Source of the DNA: Kribbella kalugense
GTDB lineage: Bacteria > Actinomycetota > Actinomycetes > Propionibacteriales > Kribbellaceae
Reading direction: 5' to 3'
Assembly: GCF_004365875.1 (NCBI RefSeq)
Contig: NZ_SODF01000001.1
Location: 310,001 to 374,000, forward strand
DNA length: 64,000 nucleotides
Made by a program: the position numbers and the translations under genes. Under the pieces are notes generated by a model that worked only from the letters and a program-made list of their open reading frames with translations, made no database searches and was not told the DNA's origin. Shown piece by piece: positions 42,226-52,710 of this stretch (position 1 is its first letter; every line of letters begins with the position of its first letter).

Positions 42226-42414
42226 CGGTGCCGGAACGTAGACACTGTGTAGTGAGTGACTCAAACGTGACCCGGTGTCATGAGGCACTTGTTGCCGCTC
42301 AGGGTTAGACTCCCCGGTGGCCTGACCTCCAGGTCATTCCGCTGCGACCTGCACGCTTCGAGCAGAGCGTGCCGGATGCCCGCATTTCCGATCGACAAAG
42401 GATTTTGAGACCCG

Positions 42415-42867
42415 ATGCAACTCCTCGCCGTACCGATGGCCTCCTCCGGGGGTGGCGGCATCACGCTGCTGCTGCCGCTGATCCTGATCGTCGGAATGAT
42501 CTGGTTCATGAGCCGCACGCAGAAGAAGCAGCGCCAGCGCCAGGCGGACACGGTCGCCGCGCTCGCCCCGGGCAGCAAGGTGGTCACCACCAGCGGCCTG
42601 GTCGGCATCGTCGAAGAGACCGACGACGAGTACGTGACGCTGGAGATCTCCGAAGGCGTGCTGGTTCAGGTCGTCAAGGCCGCGATCGGCCGGGTGATCC
42701 CGGAAGAGACCGCCGCCGACGAGGACAGCGCTGCCGACGAGGCCACCGATGAGGCCACCGAAGACGCCGCCGACGACGCCACCAAGGTGGACGTTCCGGA
42801 CACCGGCAAGGCCGACGGCAAGGTCCAGGACGCGCCGAAACTGCCGCCGACGCACACCGAGAACTGA
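42415..42867 (+). CDS. yajC: Sec translocon accessory subunit YajC
   Basis: A 150-residue YajC: a short N-terminal segment, one transmembrane helix (about 13-33, GITLLLPLILIVGMIWFMSR), then the conserved QKKQRQRQADTVAALAPGSKVVTTSGLVGIVEE core. The C-terminal 50 residues are a very acidic Ala/Asp/Glu repeat (DEDSAADEATDEATEDAADD) not found in short YajC proteins. It works with SecD-SecF in protein export. secD follows after 86 bp. Confidence 0.95.
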   Translation: MQLLAVPMASSGGGGITLLLPLILIVGMIWFMSRTQKKQRQRQADTVAALAPGSKVVTTSGLVGIVEETDDEYVTLEISEGVLVQVVKAAIGRVIPEETAADEDSAADEATDEATEDAADDATKVDVPDTGKADGKVQDAPKLPPTHTEN

Positions 42868-42953
42868 TTTCCGTCCCAACGGCCTGCGGCACGGCGTTCG
42901 GCGTCGAACTCTGACGTTGCGGCGCGCCCAGAAGTACAAAGGTTGAAACTGAC

Positions 42954-44702
42954 GTGGCAACGACTTCGACATCCCGCCCCGGGCGGAGCCTGATCGCCTT
43001 GCTGGTGGTCGTGGTTCTGCTGTTCGGGATCATGGCGCTGACCAAGACCTGGAAGCCCAAGCTCGGCCTGGACCTGCGTGGTGGCACCACCATCACGCTG
43101 ACCGCCAGCACGTTCGACGGCAAGGGCAAGGTGACCGCCGACCAGCTGAACGAGGCGAAGAACATCATCGGCCAGCGCGTCAACGGCGCCGGTGTCGCGG
43201 AGTCCGACATCACCACCTCCGGGCAGAACATCATCAACGTCGCCGTACCGGGCGCCACCAAGGAATCCCTGGTGTCGCAGGTCGGTCAGACCGCGCTGCT
43301 GTACTTCCGGATCGTGCTGGGTTCGGACTCGAACGCGCCCGCTCCGACGCCGACCCCGACGGCGAAGCCGAGCACCACGCCAAAGCCGAGTACGACGCCG
43401 ACGCCCAGCAACAAGGTGACGCCGAGCGCCACGATCAAGCCGACCAGTACGCCGAAGGGCCGGGCCTGGACCAGCGCTCTCGGCGAGGCGACGCCGACCC
43501 CGACGCCGAAGGCCAGCACGACGCCGACCGCCAAGCCGAGCACGCCGGCCGCGACGCCGTCGACGCCGGCCGCCAGCACCGACCCGCTGCAGTACACGCC
43601 GGACGCGGCCACCCAGGCGGCGTTCGCGACGTTCAAGTGCGGCGACAAGGTGGTCGACGACCCGACGAAGGCGCTCTTCTCCTGCGACCAGACCGGGCAG
43701 AACAAGTTCCTGCTCGGGCCGGCAATCCTCGCGGGTACGGATCTCTCGGACGCCAGCGCGGGCATTCCGCAGAACGGCCTGCAGTGGCAGGTCAACCTGA
43801 AATTCACCGGTGCCGGCGGGGACAAGTTCCTGAAGGCCACCACGGCCATCTCGCAGCGCGGCCAGGGCCAGAACCTGTTCGCGATCGTGCTCGACGGCAA
43901 GACCATCTCCACCCCGAGCGTCGACAACCCGATCCCGGGCGGTCAGGCGCAGATCACCGGTACCTTCACCGAGGCCGAGGCCCGCGACCTGGCGAACGTG
44001 CTGAAGTACGGCTCGCTGCCGGTCAAGTTCGTCATCTCCTCGGTCGAGACGGTGTCGCCGCAGCTCGGTGGCGACCAGCTCTCGGCCGGTATCTGGGCCG
44101 GCGTCATCGGCCTCGCGCTGGTCGTGCTCTTCTGCTTCCTGTACTACCGCGGTCTCGGCTTCGTCGTGGTGCTGTCACTCGTGGCCGCCGGCCTGCTGAC
44201 CGGGAGCCTGGTGATCCTGCTCGGCAAGGGGATCGGCTTCACCCTGTCGCTGGCCGGCATCGCCGGTCTGATCGTGGCCGTCGGTATCACCGCGGACTCG
44301 TTCATCATCTACTTCGAACGACTACGCGACGAAGTGCGTGAGGGGCGAAGTCTGCGCTCCTCGGTGGAGACCGGCTGGGCCCGCGCCAAGCACACGATCA
44401 TCGCCGCCGACTCGATCTCGCTGCTGGCCGCGGTGGTCCTGTACGTCCTGGCGATCGGTAGCGTGAAGGGCTTCGCGTTCACGCTCGGCCTGACCACGCT
44501 GATCGACCTGGTCGTGGTCTTCCTGTTCACCAAGCCGGTGCTCACCCTGCTGGCCCGGACCGACTTCTTCGGCCACGGGCACAAGCTGTCCGGCCTGGAT
44601 CCGGAGCATCTCGGCGTCGAACGGCTACCCGGGCAGACGAAACCGAACGTCCGGCCGCGGAAGACTCCGTCGACGCGCAAGCCGCTGGGAGGGGAGGTCT
44701 GA
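42954..44702 (+). CDS. secD: Protein translocase subunit SecD with Pro/Thr-rich insert
   Basis: A 582-residue RND-type export motor subunit. The first helix (about 12-29) is followed by LGLDLRGGTTITL; the periplasmic P1 domain continues to FVISSVETVSPQLGGDQLSAG, then five C-terminal helices including AVGITADSFIIYFERLRDEVREG. Unusually, P1 is interrupted at about residues 128-210 by a low-complexity linker of repeated TPTP, KPST and TPAA units, encoded by a GC-rich near-repeat. SecDF uses the proton gradient to pull secreted proteins out. The stop shares one base with the secF start. Confidence 0.95.
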   Translation: MATTSTSRPGRSLIALLVVVVLLFGIMALTKTWKPKLGLDLRGGTTITLTASTFDGKGKVTADQLNEAKNIIGQRVNGAGVAESDITTSGQNIINVAVPGATKESLVSQVGQTALLYFRIVLGSDSNAPAPTPTPTAKPSTTPKPSTTPTPSNKVTPSATIKPTSTPKGRAWTSALGEATPTPTPKASTTPTAKPSTPAATPSTPAASTDPLQYTPDAATQAAFATFKCGDKVVDDPTKALFSCDQTGQNKFLLGPAILAGTDLSDASAGIPQNGLQWQVNLKFTGAGGDKFLKATTAISQRGQGQNLFAIVLDGKTISTPSVDNPIPGGQAQITGTFTEAEARDLANVLKYGSLPVKFVISSVETVSPQLGGDQLSAGIWAGVIGLALVVLFCFLYYRGLGFVVVLSLVAAGLLTGSLVILLGKGIGFTLSLAGIAGLIVAVGITADSFIIYFERLRDEVREGRSLRSSVETGWARAKHTIIAADSISLLAAVVLYVLAIGSVKGFAFTLGLTTLIDLVVVFLFTKPVLTLLARTDFFGHGHKLSGLDPEHLGVERLPGQTKPNVRPRKTPSTRKPLGGEV

Positions 44703-45907
44703 TGTCGAAGCTCGGACAGATCGGTGCCAAGCTGCACCGCGGTGAGGTCTCCTACGACTTCATCGGCCACCGCAAGTTCTGGTTCAGCCTCTCGATCGCC
44801 CTCGTCGTCATCTCGCTGGGCGGCCTGTTCGTCCGCGGCCTCGCCCTCGGCGTCGAGTTCAAGGGCGGCGTCGAGTACGACGCCGCCGTGAAGGTCACCA
44901 GCAGCACGGTGGACGACTTCTCCAACGCGGTGAAGGCGACCAACGCCAAGGGTCTCGGCGACCCGGTCGTCACCACGATCAACAACACGAAGGTCCGGGT
45001 CCAGACCAAGCCGCTCAGCCAGGACGACGTCGGCCGGGTACGCGCGGCGATCGCCAAGGAGGCGGGCATCCCCGCCGAGCAGGTGACGTCGCAGCAGATC
45101 GGTGCGTCCTGGGGCCAGCAGATCGCCGACAAGGCGATCCTCGCGCTGATCGTGTTCCTGGTGCTGGTGTTCGCGGTGATCTGGCTCTACTTCCGAGAAG
45201 CCAAGGCCTCGATGGCCGCAATCATCGCTCTGATCCACGACGTCACGATCACGGTCGGCGTGTATGCCCTGGTCGGCTTCGACGTCACACCGGCGACGGT
45301 GATCGGCGTACTGACGATCCTCGGATACTCGCTGTACGACACCGTCGTGGTGTTCGACAAGGTCCGGGAGAACACCCGGGGGATCACCGGGTCGAACCGG
45401 TTCACCTACTCGGACGCGACCAACCTCGCGGTCAACCAGACCGTGGTCCGGTCGATCAACACCACGGTCACCGCACTGCTCCCGGTCGGCTCGATCCTGG
45501 TCGTCGGCACCGTCGTACTCGGGACCGGCCCGCTGAAGGACCTGTCGCTGGCGCTGTTCGTCGGTATCGCGGTCGGTGCGTACTCGTCGATCTTCATCGC
45601 TCCGTCGCTGCTCGCGGTCTTCAAGGAGCGTGAGCCGGGGATGCAGGCGCTGAACAAGCGGGTGTCGGCGAAGAAGGCCCAGACCGCCTCGGCGGCCGCG
45701 GCCCCCGTTGCTGTCGCGACCGCGGGCGCTGCCCCGCGTTCCGCAGTACCGAGCTCCGGCGTACAGGACACGACGCGGGCGGACACGTCGCGGAAGGCGG
45801 ATCGGGCCACCGGCTCGGCGCCGGCTCCGTCGTCCCGCCCGATGAAGGCGACGGCGGCCGGGCGTCCGCAGCCGACGCGCAAGCCGCGGTCGAAGCGCGG
45901 TAAGTGA
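44702..45907 (+). CDS. secF: Protein translocase subunit SecF
   Basis: A 401-residue partner of SecD with six helices. The first periplasmic domain begins GVEFKGGVEYDAAV; conserved IGVLTILGYSLYDTVVVFDKVREN and the helix SINTTVTALLPVGSIL are present. The C-terminal 80 residues are an Ala/Ser/Pro-rich, strongly basic cytoplasmic tail (ending TRKPRSKRGK), longer than in E. coli. It is translationally coupled to secD (TGATG) and to apt. Confidence 0.96.
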   Translation: MSKLGQIGAKLHRGEVSYDFIGHRKFWFSLSIALVVISLGGLFVRGLALGVEFKGGVEYDAAVKVTSSTVDDFSNAVKATNAKGLGDPVVTTINNTKVRVQTKPLSQDDVGRVRAAIAKEAGIPAEQVTSQQIGASWGQQIADKAILALIVFLVLVFAVIWLYFREAKASMAAIIALIHDVTITVGVYALVGFDVTPATVIGVLTILGYSLYDTVVVFDKVRENTRGITGSNRFTYSDATNLAVNQTVVRSINTTVTALLPVGSILVVGTVVLGTGPLKDLSLALFVGIAVGAYSSIFIAPSLLAVFKEREPGMQALNKRVSAKKAQTASAAAAPVAVATAGAAPRSAVPSSGVQDTTRADTSRKADRATGSAPAPSSRPMKATAAGRPQPTRKPRSKRGK

Positions 45908-46446
45908 TGCGGTCGCTGGAGCAGGTTCTCGCCGACGGCATCCGCGACATCCAGGACTACCCGCAGCCGGGGGTGGTGTTCAAGGACATCACCCCGCTGC
46001 TGGCGGACCACAACGGCTTCGCCCAGGTGGTGGAGGCGCTGGCCGCGTCCGGGACTGACGACGACGGCAACCCGGTGGTCGACAAGGTGGTCGGGATCGA
46101 GGCGCGCGGGTTCATCCTCGCCGCCCCGGTCGCGCTCGCCCTCGGCGCCGGCTTCGTGCCGGTGCGGAAGAAGGGCAAGTTGCCGGCGGCGACGTACGAG
46201 GAGTCGTACTCGCTGGAGTACGGCGAGGCGACCATCGAAGTACACCAGGACGCGTTCGCTCCCGGTGACCGGGTGCTGGTGATCGACGACGTACTCGCCA
46301 CCGGCGGGACGGTCGAGGCCTGCCTGCGGCTGATCCGGCGCTGCGGCGCCGAGGTGGTCGGTACGACGGTGTTGCTGGAGCTCTCGTTCCTGCCTGGGCG
46401 TAAGCGGCTCGCCGACGAACAGTTGACGGCGCTGCTCACTGTCTGA
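45907..46446 (+). CDS. apt: Adenine phosphoribosyltransferase
   Basis: A 179-residue type I phosphoribosyltransferase that makes AMP from adenine and PRPP. The PRPP-binding motif is VLVIDDVLATGGTVEA; EARGFILAAPVALALGAGFVPVRKKGKLP is the adenine-side region; the start IRDIQDYPQPGVVFKDITPLL is typical. ATG 45907 overlaps the secF stop (TGATG); GTG 45904 is an alternative one codon upstream. The secDF-apt-rel order is conserved in actinobacteria. Confidence 0.96.
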   Translation: MRSLEQVLADGIRDIQDYPQPGVVFKDITPLLADHNGFAQVVEALAASGTDDDGNPVVDKVVGIEARGFILAAPVALALGAGFVPVRKKGKLPAATYEESYSLEYGEATIEVHQDAFAPGDRVLVIDDVLATGGTVEACLRLIRRCGAEVVGTTVLLELSFLPGRKRLADEQLTALLTV

Positions 46447-46509
46447 ACACAGGCTGACTCAGGTCTGAATTCGGGCAAACTCTCCGCGATCGTCAGCTGA
46501 CCCGGCGTG

Positions 46510-46518
46510 TTGTCCACA
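46510..46518 (+). promoter_or_regulatory. DnaA-box-like sequence before rel
   Basis: TTGTCCACA, the actinobacterial DnaA-box consensus, lies in the 135-bp apt-rel gap. It is a single copy, so it may be chance or a DnaA regulatory site rather than an origin. TAGACT (46551-46556) downstream is a possible rel -10 box. Confidence 0.4.
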
Positions 46519-46581
46519 GGCGGTTCTGCCTGGTTGGACGCGGGCCTCTAGACTGGTGGTCTGTCGGCGGAGGGACACAAC

Positions 46582-48963
<2,382 letters not shown>

Positions 48964-49440
48964 GTGGGCGACTGGTTCCGCGGTTCGCCGGACGGGCCGG
49001 GGCTGAAGCTGTCCAACGGAGCGACCTCGGTCTTCCTGGATGTGCTTGCGCTGCCTGCGTGTGAGCTGGCGGAGACAGAGTTCGAGCGTGGGTTCGCGTT
49101 GCTCCTGTGCGACTCCCGGATCGGGCTGGGGAACGACGGGTTCGATCTGGACGAGCTGCCGTGGCCGGCTGACGGATGGGAGGCGGAGCGGGACTACTTG
49201 CTGCGCGTGGTTCGGCTGGCGCAGGAACGGTTCAGGTGGGAGTTGCTGAGCTACGAGCCGACGTACGTCGAGGTCTATCTGGCGGAGTACGAGCGGATGG
49301 TGCTGGAGTATCGGCCGCCGACGCAGCCGGTTGAGCTACCGCGGCTTTGGGATCTGGAGCCGGTGGAGGCTGCGTTCTCCCGTTGCCCGAAGCATGGGTT
49401 GTATTTCGGCGACTACACGGACTGCCGGCTGTGTTTGTGA
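48964..49440 (+). CDS. Small protein with C-terminal zinc-knuckle-like motif, unknown function
   Basis: A 158-residue protein beginning with GTG directly after the rel stop, so it is probably read by the same ribosomes. The N-terminal part is acidic and helical (DELPWPADGWEAERDYLLRV). The C-terminus, SRCPKHGLYFGDYTDCRLCL, places C141, H144, C154 and C157 as a possible CxxH...CxxC zinc site. The function is unknown and no family is recognised. A link to the stringent response is suggested only by position. Confidence 0.7.
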   Translation: MGDWFRGSPDGPGLKLSNGATSVFLDVLALPACELAETEFERGFALLLCDSRIGLGNDGFDLDELPWPADGWEAERDYLLRVVRLAQERFRWELLSYEPTYVEVYLAEYERMVLEYRPPTQPVELPRLWDLEPVEAAFSRCPKHGLYFGDYTDCRLCL

Positions 49441-49459
49441 GGGTGGGGACACTGCGGGT

Positions 49460-50410
49460 ATGAGTCGTGTCGGGCGTCGGGTGTTTCTGGTCGCGGGTGT
49501 CGGGGCGCTGGCGGGGTGCAGTGATTCTTCGGCTCAGAAGCAGCCGGGCTCGACTCCCACGACGTCGGCCCCGTCGGCGTCTGCTCCGTCGACCTCAGCT
49601 CCGTCGTCTCCTGTTCCATCTGGGACGTCCAGTGCGCCGGCGGCTTCGGCGACACCGTCGCCTACACCCACGCCCACCGTTGCTCTGCCGTCGGTGCGCG
49701 CTTGGGTGCCGGGGGCGGGGGAGATTCAGCCGGAGGTGAAGCGGCTTGCGGTGGCGGCGGTGGTGAAGCTGTTGAAGCCGACTGACACACCGGCCGCGAT
49801 CGAGGTGATCGACGCGCAGTACGGCGGGATCCTGAGCTCCTCGGCCAGCGTGCTGGTGCCGTGCCGGGTGTACTCGATCAGAGCGAACCGTCTGATCAGC
49901 GGCGGTACGACGGTCGACGTACGACTGAGCAAGTCATCGCAGGGAACCTGGCGGGTGACCGCGACCCACCCAGCTCAACCAGGAGCGCCGGTTGCGAGCC
50001 TGTCGTCCGCCGCCCGGCAGGTGCTGGCGAGCGAACAGATCACGTTGCCCCCGGCATCGGCCGCCGACATCCGCTCGGGCCAGGTGCATGACAGCGTGCT
50101 GACCACGATGCTCGAGCTCGCCAAGACCTACCGAATCGGCATCAGCGTCATCCGCTCCGGCCACCCACTCGACGTTTTCGGCACCGATCGCCCCAGCGAC
50201 CACCCCCGCGGCCGAGCCTTCGACACCTGGCAAATCAACGGCCACGCAGTCGTTTCCCCAACCACCTCACGCTCCCTCATCACGTCCTACATGCACGCCG
50301 CCGAATCCGCCGGCTCCTACAACGTCGGCGGCCCCTACCAACTCTCCGGCGCGGCGTACTTCTCGGACGCAACCCACCACGACCACGTCCACGCCGGCTT
50401 CCGCACTTAG
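49460..50410 (+). CDS. Lipoprotein with LAS-type (DD-peptidase-like) metallopeptidase domain
   Basis: A 316-residue exported lipoprotein. VGRRVFLVAGVGALAGC is a signal with a lipobox and modified Cys at 20, possibly twin-arginine. A 60-residue Ser/Pro/Thr-rich stalk follows, then a middle domain of unknown type (about 90-195). The C-terminal domain has SDHPRGRAFD (SxHxxGxAxD) and HHDHVH (HxH, His 309/311), the zinc ligands of LAS peptidases such as D-Ala-D-Ala carboxypeptidases. It may trim peptidoglycan outside the membrane; the substrate is not proven. Confidence 0.72.
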   Translation: MSRVGRRVFLVAGVGALAGCSDSSAQKQPGSTPTTSAPSASAPSTSAPSSPVPSGTSSAPAASATPSPTPTPTVALPSVRAWVPGAGEIQPEVKRLAVAAVVKLLKPTDTPAAIEVIDAQYGGILSSSASVLVPCRVYSIRANRLISGGTTVDVRLSKSSQGTWRVTATHPAQPGAPVASLSSAARQVLASEQITLPPASAADIRSGQVHDSVLTTMLELAKTYRIGISVIRSGHPLDVFGTDRPSDHPRGRAFDTWQINGHAVVSPTTSRSLITSYMHAAESAGSYNVGGPYQLSGAAYFSDATHHDHVHAGFRT

Positions 50411-50423
50411 CCCCCACCCGCCC

Positions 50424-50446
50424 CACCCGGCGGCTACCGCTGGGTG
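50424..50446 (+). terminator. Hairpin terminator after lipoprotein gene
   Basis: CACCCGGCGG (50424-50433) pairs fully, with one G-U, with CCGCTGGGTG (50437-50446) around a 3-nt loop, 13 bp after the stop. No T-run follows. Confidence 0.55.
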
Positions 50447-50450
50447 CGCA

Positions 50451-50540
50451 TTTGGTGGGCTGACCCATCAATTGGCGGGTTCTCCACTCTGAACCACGGT
50501 CCAGAACCCTGCAAGTCATGGGTTGACCCACCAAATTCGT
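50451..50540. repeat. 90-bp palindromic repeat, copy A
   Basis: Starts TTTGGTGGGCTGACCCATCA and ends in CCACCAAATTCGT. It is a long imperfect palindrome: TTTGGTGGG pairs with CCCACCAAA and GGGTTCT with AGAACCC. It is about 88% identical to copy B at 50920. Confidence 0.88.
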
Positions 50541-50919
50541 CGGTCAGCCGACTCTCGTGCCGCACGGATCGGTGTCATGCCGTGGAAGGGTGGGGGATGC
50601 GGCTGGCGGGTTCTGTGACCGGTGGCGGGTTGTGTCTCTCCAGCGGTGAAACAACCCGCCAGCGGCTCGGCTCCCCACGCTCCGATGGCTGGCTGCGCAC
50701 GTCCAGGCCATCACAATGTAGTGCTCGGGAGCCGGCCAGACGGGACCGTCGCTTGCCGGACGCGGTTGTGGTGGCGTGGCGGTCCGCCGCGAGGGTCCAG
50801 CGGCTCGGCGGCACCAGCGCCGGAACCCCGGTTGCGAGGCGTGCTTGCGGGCCAGCCTCCAGCGCATCCAGGAGGGCCGCGACCGACACATCGAGCATGA
50901 GAGCCGGTCAGCCCACGGG
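50541..50919. other. 379-bp gene-free stretch between palindromic repeats
   Basis: No supported gene lies between the two 90-bp palindromes. It contains a further perfect 11-bp stem, TGGCGGGTTGT (50623-50633) with ACAACCCGCCA (50651-50661). The flanking palindromes make 50451-51009 a possible non-autonomous mobile unit or remnant, but no target-site duplication was recognised. Confidence 0.55.
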
Positions 50920-51009
50920 TTTGGTGGGCTGACCCATCAATTGCTGGGTTCTCCACCCTGAACCAGGGTCCAGAACCCAGCACGTGATGGGTCTACCCAT
51001 CAAATTCGT
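50920..51009. repeat. 90-bp palindromic repeat, copy B
   Basis: Same orientation and length as copy A. Its arms are the more regular: the outer 33 bases on each side pair with about six mismatches (GACCCATCA, TGCTGGGTTCT with their complements), and the centre ACCCTGAACCAGGGT adds a 6-bp stem. As RNA or single-stranded DNA it would fold into one long hairpin. Confidence 0.88.
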
Positions 51010-51041
51010 GGGGCGGCCCATGAAATGTGGCGGGGGAGGGG

Positions 51042-51947
51042 CTAGTCCCACTCCCAGGCGATGCCGACTGTGCCGGGGTCGGCGGAGGGTTCGGTGACGT
51101 GGACTCGGGCGTCGGGGGTGAGCATTAGTTCGCGGTGGACCAGGTTGGGGCCGGAGGTGTGGCGGCGGCGCAGTTCGTAGACGCGGACCGGGAGGGCAGC
51201 GCGGTCGAACTGGACCTCCAGCACGTAGTGCATCCCGCCCCACTCGCTGAACCGCTGGTAGTCCGTCGTCGGCGATCCGCTCGGGTCCACGATCTCGTAG
51301 CGGACGACGGCCGTCTCCCCGACGGCGAGCACCCGGTCGAGCAGCAACTCCCCGAGCAGCGCCCCGGCCTCGGGGGAGCGGGCGATCCGGCCGGTCCGGC
51401 AGCCGCTCAACGCATGGAGCTCGAGCTGCTCCGCGTCGCAGCCCGACTCGCCCTGGTGCGCGATGATCAACCGGTCGACGGGCTGTACGGCGACCACACT
51501 CTGGATCACGCTCCGCAGCTGAGCGCTCCGATCGGCGCCGATCCGGACCTCCTCGAGCACGGTCACATTGCGCAGCCGGCCGTGGGCGTCCCGGCGGAGG
51601 CGATCGAGCAGCCGGCTGAGCGCCTCGGCGTAGTCGACAACGGCGTACGGCTGGGGCGAGGTGCCCGGCGCACGCGGCGGTGGGATCCGGACGGTCAACC
51701 ACCCGGTCGGCACCTCCAGGAGCTCCTCGAGCGCGGTGACGACGGCCAGCGAGTCCTCGCGCGGGACCCGTCGCCCGCTCTGCCACGTGCTGAGCGTCGC
51801 CACGCCGACGTGCAGCCCGCGGTCGGCGAGGTGCGTCCGGATCCGGTTGAGGGCGAGGCCGCGGCGCGAGATCGCGTGCCGCAGGGCGTCCGCGAACGAC
51901 GCCTCCGGAGTTACCGCAGGGATCGACGCTTCGACCGATTTGACCAT
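51042..51947 (-). CDS. XRE-type DNA-binding protein with large C-terminal domain
   Basis: A 301-residue protein. Residues 15-75 form a helix-turn-helix of the Cro/C1 type (FADALRHAISRRGLALNRIRTHLADRGLHVGVATLSTWQSGRRVPR). The remainder is a domain of unknown function with RNVTVLEEVRIGADRSAQLRSV and a strand-rich C-terminus (MHYVLEVQFDRAALPVRVYELRRRH), found in related actinobacterial regulators. ATG 51947 follows AAAGGAGC. It is divergent from the papain-like protease operon, so it is the obvious candidate regulator. Confidence 0.78.
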   Translation of the reverse strand: MVKSVEASIPAVTPEASFADALRHAISRRGLALNRIRTHLADRGLHVGVATLSTWQSGRRVPREDSLAVVTALEELLEVPTGWLTVRIPPPRAPGTSPQPYAVVDYAEALSRLLDRLRRDAHGRLRNVTVLEEVRIGADRSAQLRSVIQSVVAVQPVDRLIIAHQGESGCDAEQLELHALSGCRTGRIARSPEAGALLGELLLDRVLAVGETAVVRYEIVDPSGSPTTDYQRFSEWGGMHYVLEVQFDRAALPVRVYELRRRHTSGPNLVHRELMLTPDARVHVTEPSADPGTVGIAWEWD

Positions 51948-51970
51948 GGGCCCACGCTCCTTTGGGGCAG

Positions 51971-52037
51971 TGTAAACATTCACAGCACGGTCTGACACCG
52001 GCTCATCACCCGCTGTTCACGGCGCGTTGCCGTTCAC
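51971..52037. promoter_or_regulatory. Candidate XRE operator sites in divergent region
   Basis: The 180-bp divergent region holds TGTAAACATTCACA (51971-51984), a 14-bp imperfect palindrome, and two direct repeats GTTCAC (52015-52020 and 52032-52037) 17 bp apart. The shared TTCAC core suggests one regulator binds several times. Function is inferred from position. Confidence 0.45.
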
Positions 52038-52127
52038 AACCCGTCGTACGGCGGGATCCGAGTGCTTGTCGCGCGGTACCGGCGTCCCGACGATGGTCTC
52101 CGCCCCATCTCCTTCGAAGGAGGACCT

Positions 52128-52709
52128 ATGCGCAGGCTCCGTCCCAGCCGCTCCTGGTCGTTGCTGTTGGCCACGATCCTCGGGCTCGCGACGCTGGCTC
52201 CGCTCGCGCCGCCCGCCTCGGCCGCGCCCGCCAGCTATTACCTGAACGTCAGCGGTCAGGCCCAGCAGAAGTCGAACTGGTGCTGGGCCGCGAGCGGCAA
52301 CAGCATCGCCACGTTCTACGGCCGCTCGTACTCGCAGAACCAGTTCTGCAACATGGCCTTCGGCAACAATGCGAACGCGACCTGTCCGAACAACCAAGCC
52401 AGCCTGGCCAACGACCAGCAGGCGTTCCGGACGATCGGGATCAGCGCCGGCAGCTACATCTCCGGCACGGTCAGCTTCAGCACGGTCGTCAGCGAGATCG
52501 CGGCCGGCCGCCCGGTGATGACGCGGATCGGCTGGACCTCGGGCGGCGGTCACATGATGGACATCATCGGGTACGACTCGTCCGACTCGACGATCGAGTA
52601 CTACAACCCGTGGCCGGACGACCCGCGCTACAACTACTCGACGTACAACTGGTACCGGTCCAACTCCCAGTTCACCTGGACCCACTCCCTGTACCGGATC
52701 GGAGCCTGA
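52128..52709 (+). CDS. Secreted papain-like cysteine protease
   Basis: A 193-residue exported protease. Residues 1-32 are a signal peptide (LLLATILGLATLAPLAPPASA). The mature protein has the papain-like arrangement of the AvrRpt2/C39-type group: oxyanion Gln in SGQAQQKSNWCWAASGNSIA with C52, H142 in SGGGHMMDIIGYD, and N160 in IEYYNPWPDD. It has no pro-domain, so activity may be restrained otherwise. AAGGAGGA is the ribosome binding site. The partner membrane protein starts 1 bp after its stop. Target proteins are unknown. Confidence 0.83.
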   Translation: MRRLRPSRSWSLLLATILGLATLAPLAPPASAAPASYYLNVSGQAQQKSNWCWAASGNSIATFYGRSYSQNQFCNMAFGNNANATCPNNQASLANDQQAFRTIGISAGSYISGTVSFSTVVSEIAAGRPVMTRIGWTSGGGHMMDIIGYDSSDSTIEYYNPWPDDPRYNYSTYNWYRSNSQFTWTHSLYRIGA

Positions 52710-52710
52710 C

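Noticed and set aside
50541-50919. A transposase or small gene between the palindromic repeats
   Set aside because: Frames here are short, lack ribosome binding sites and show no protein-like pattern.
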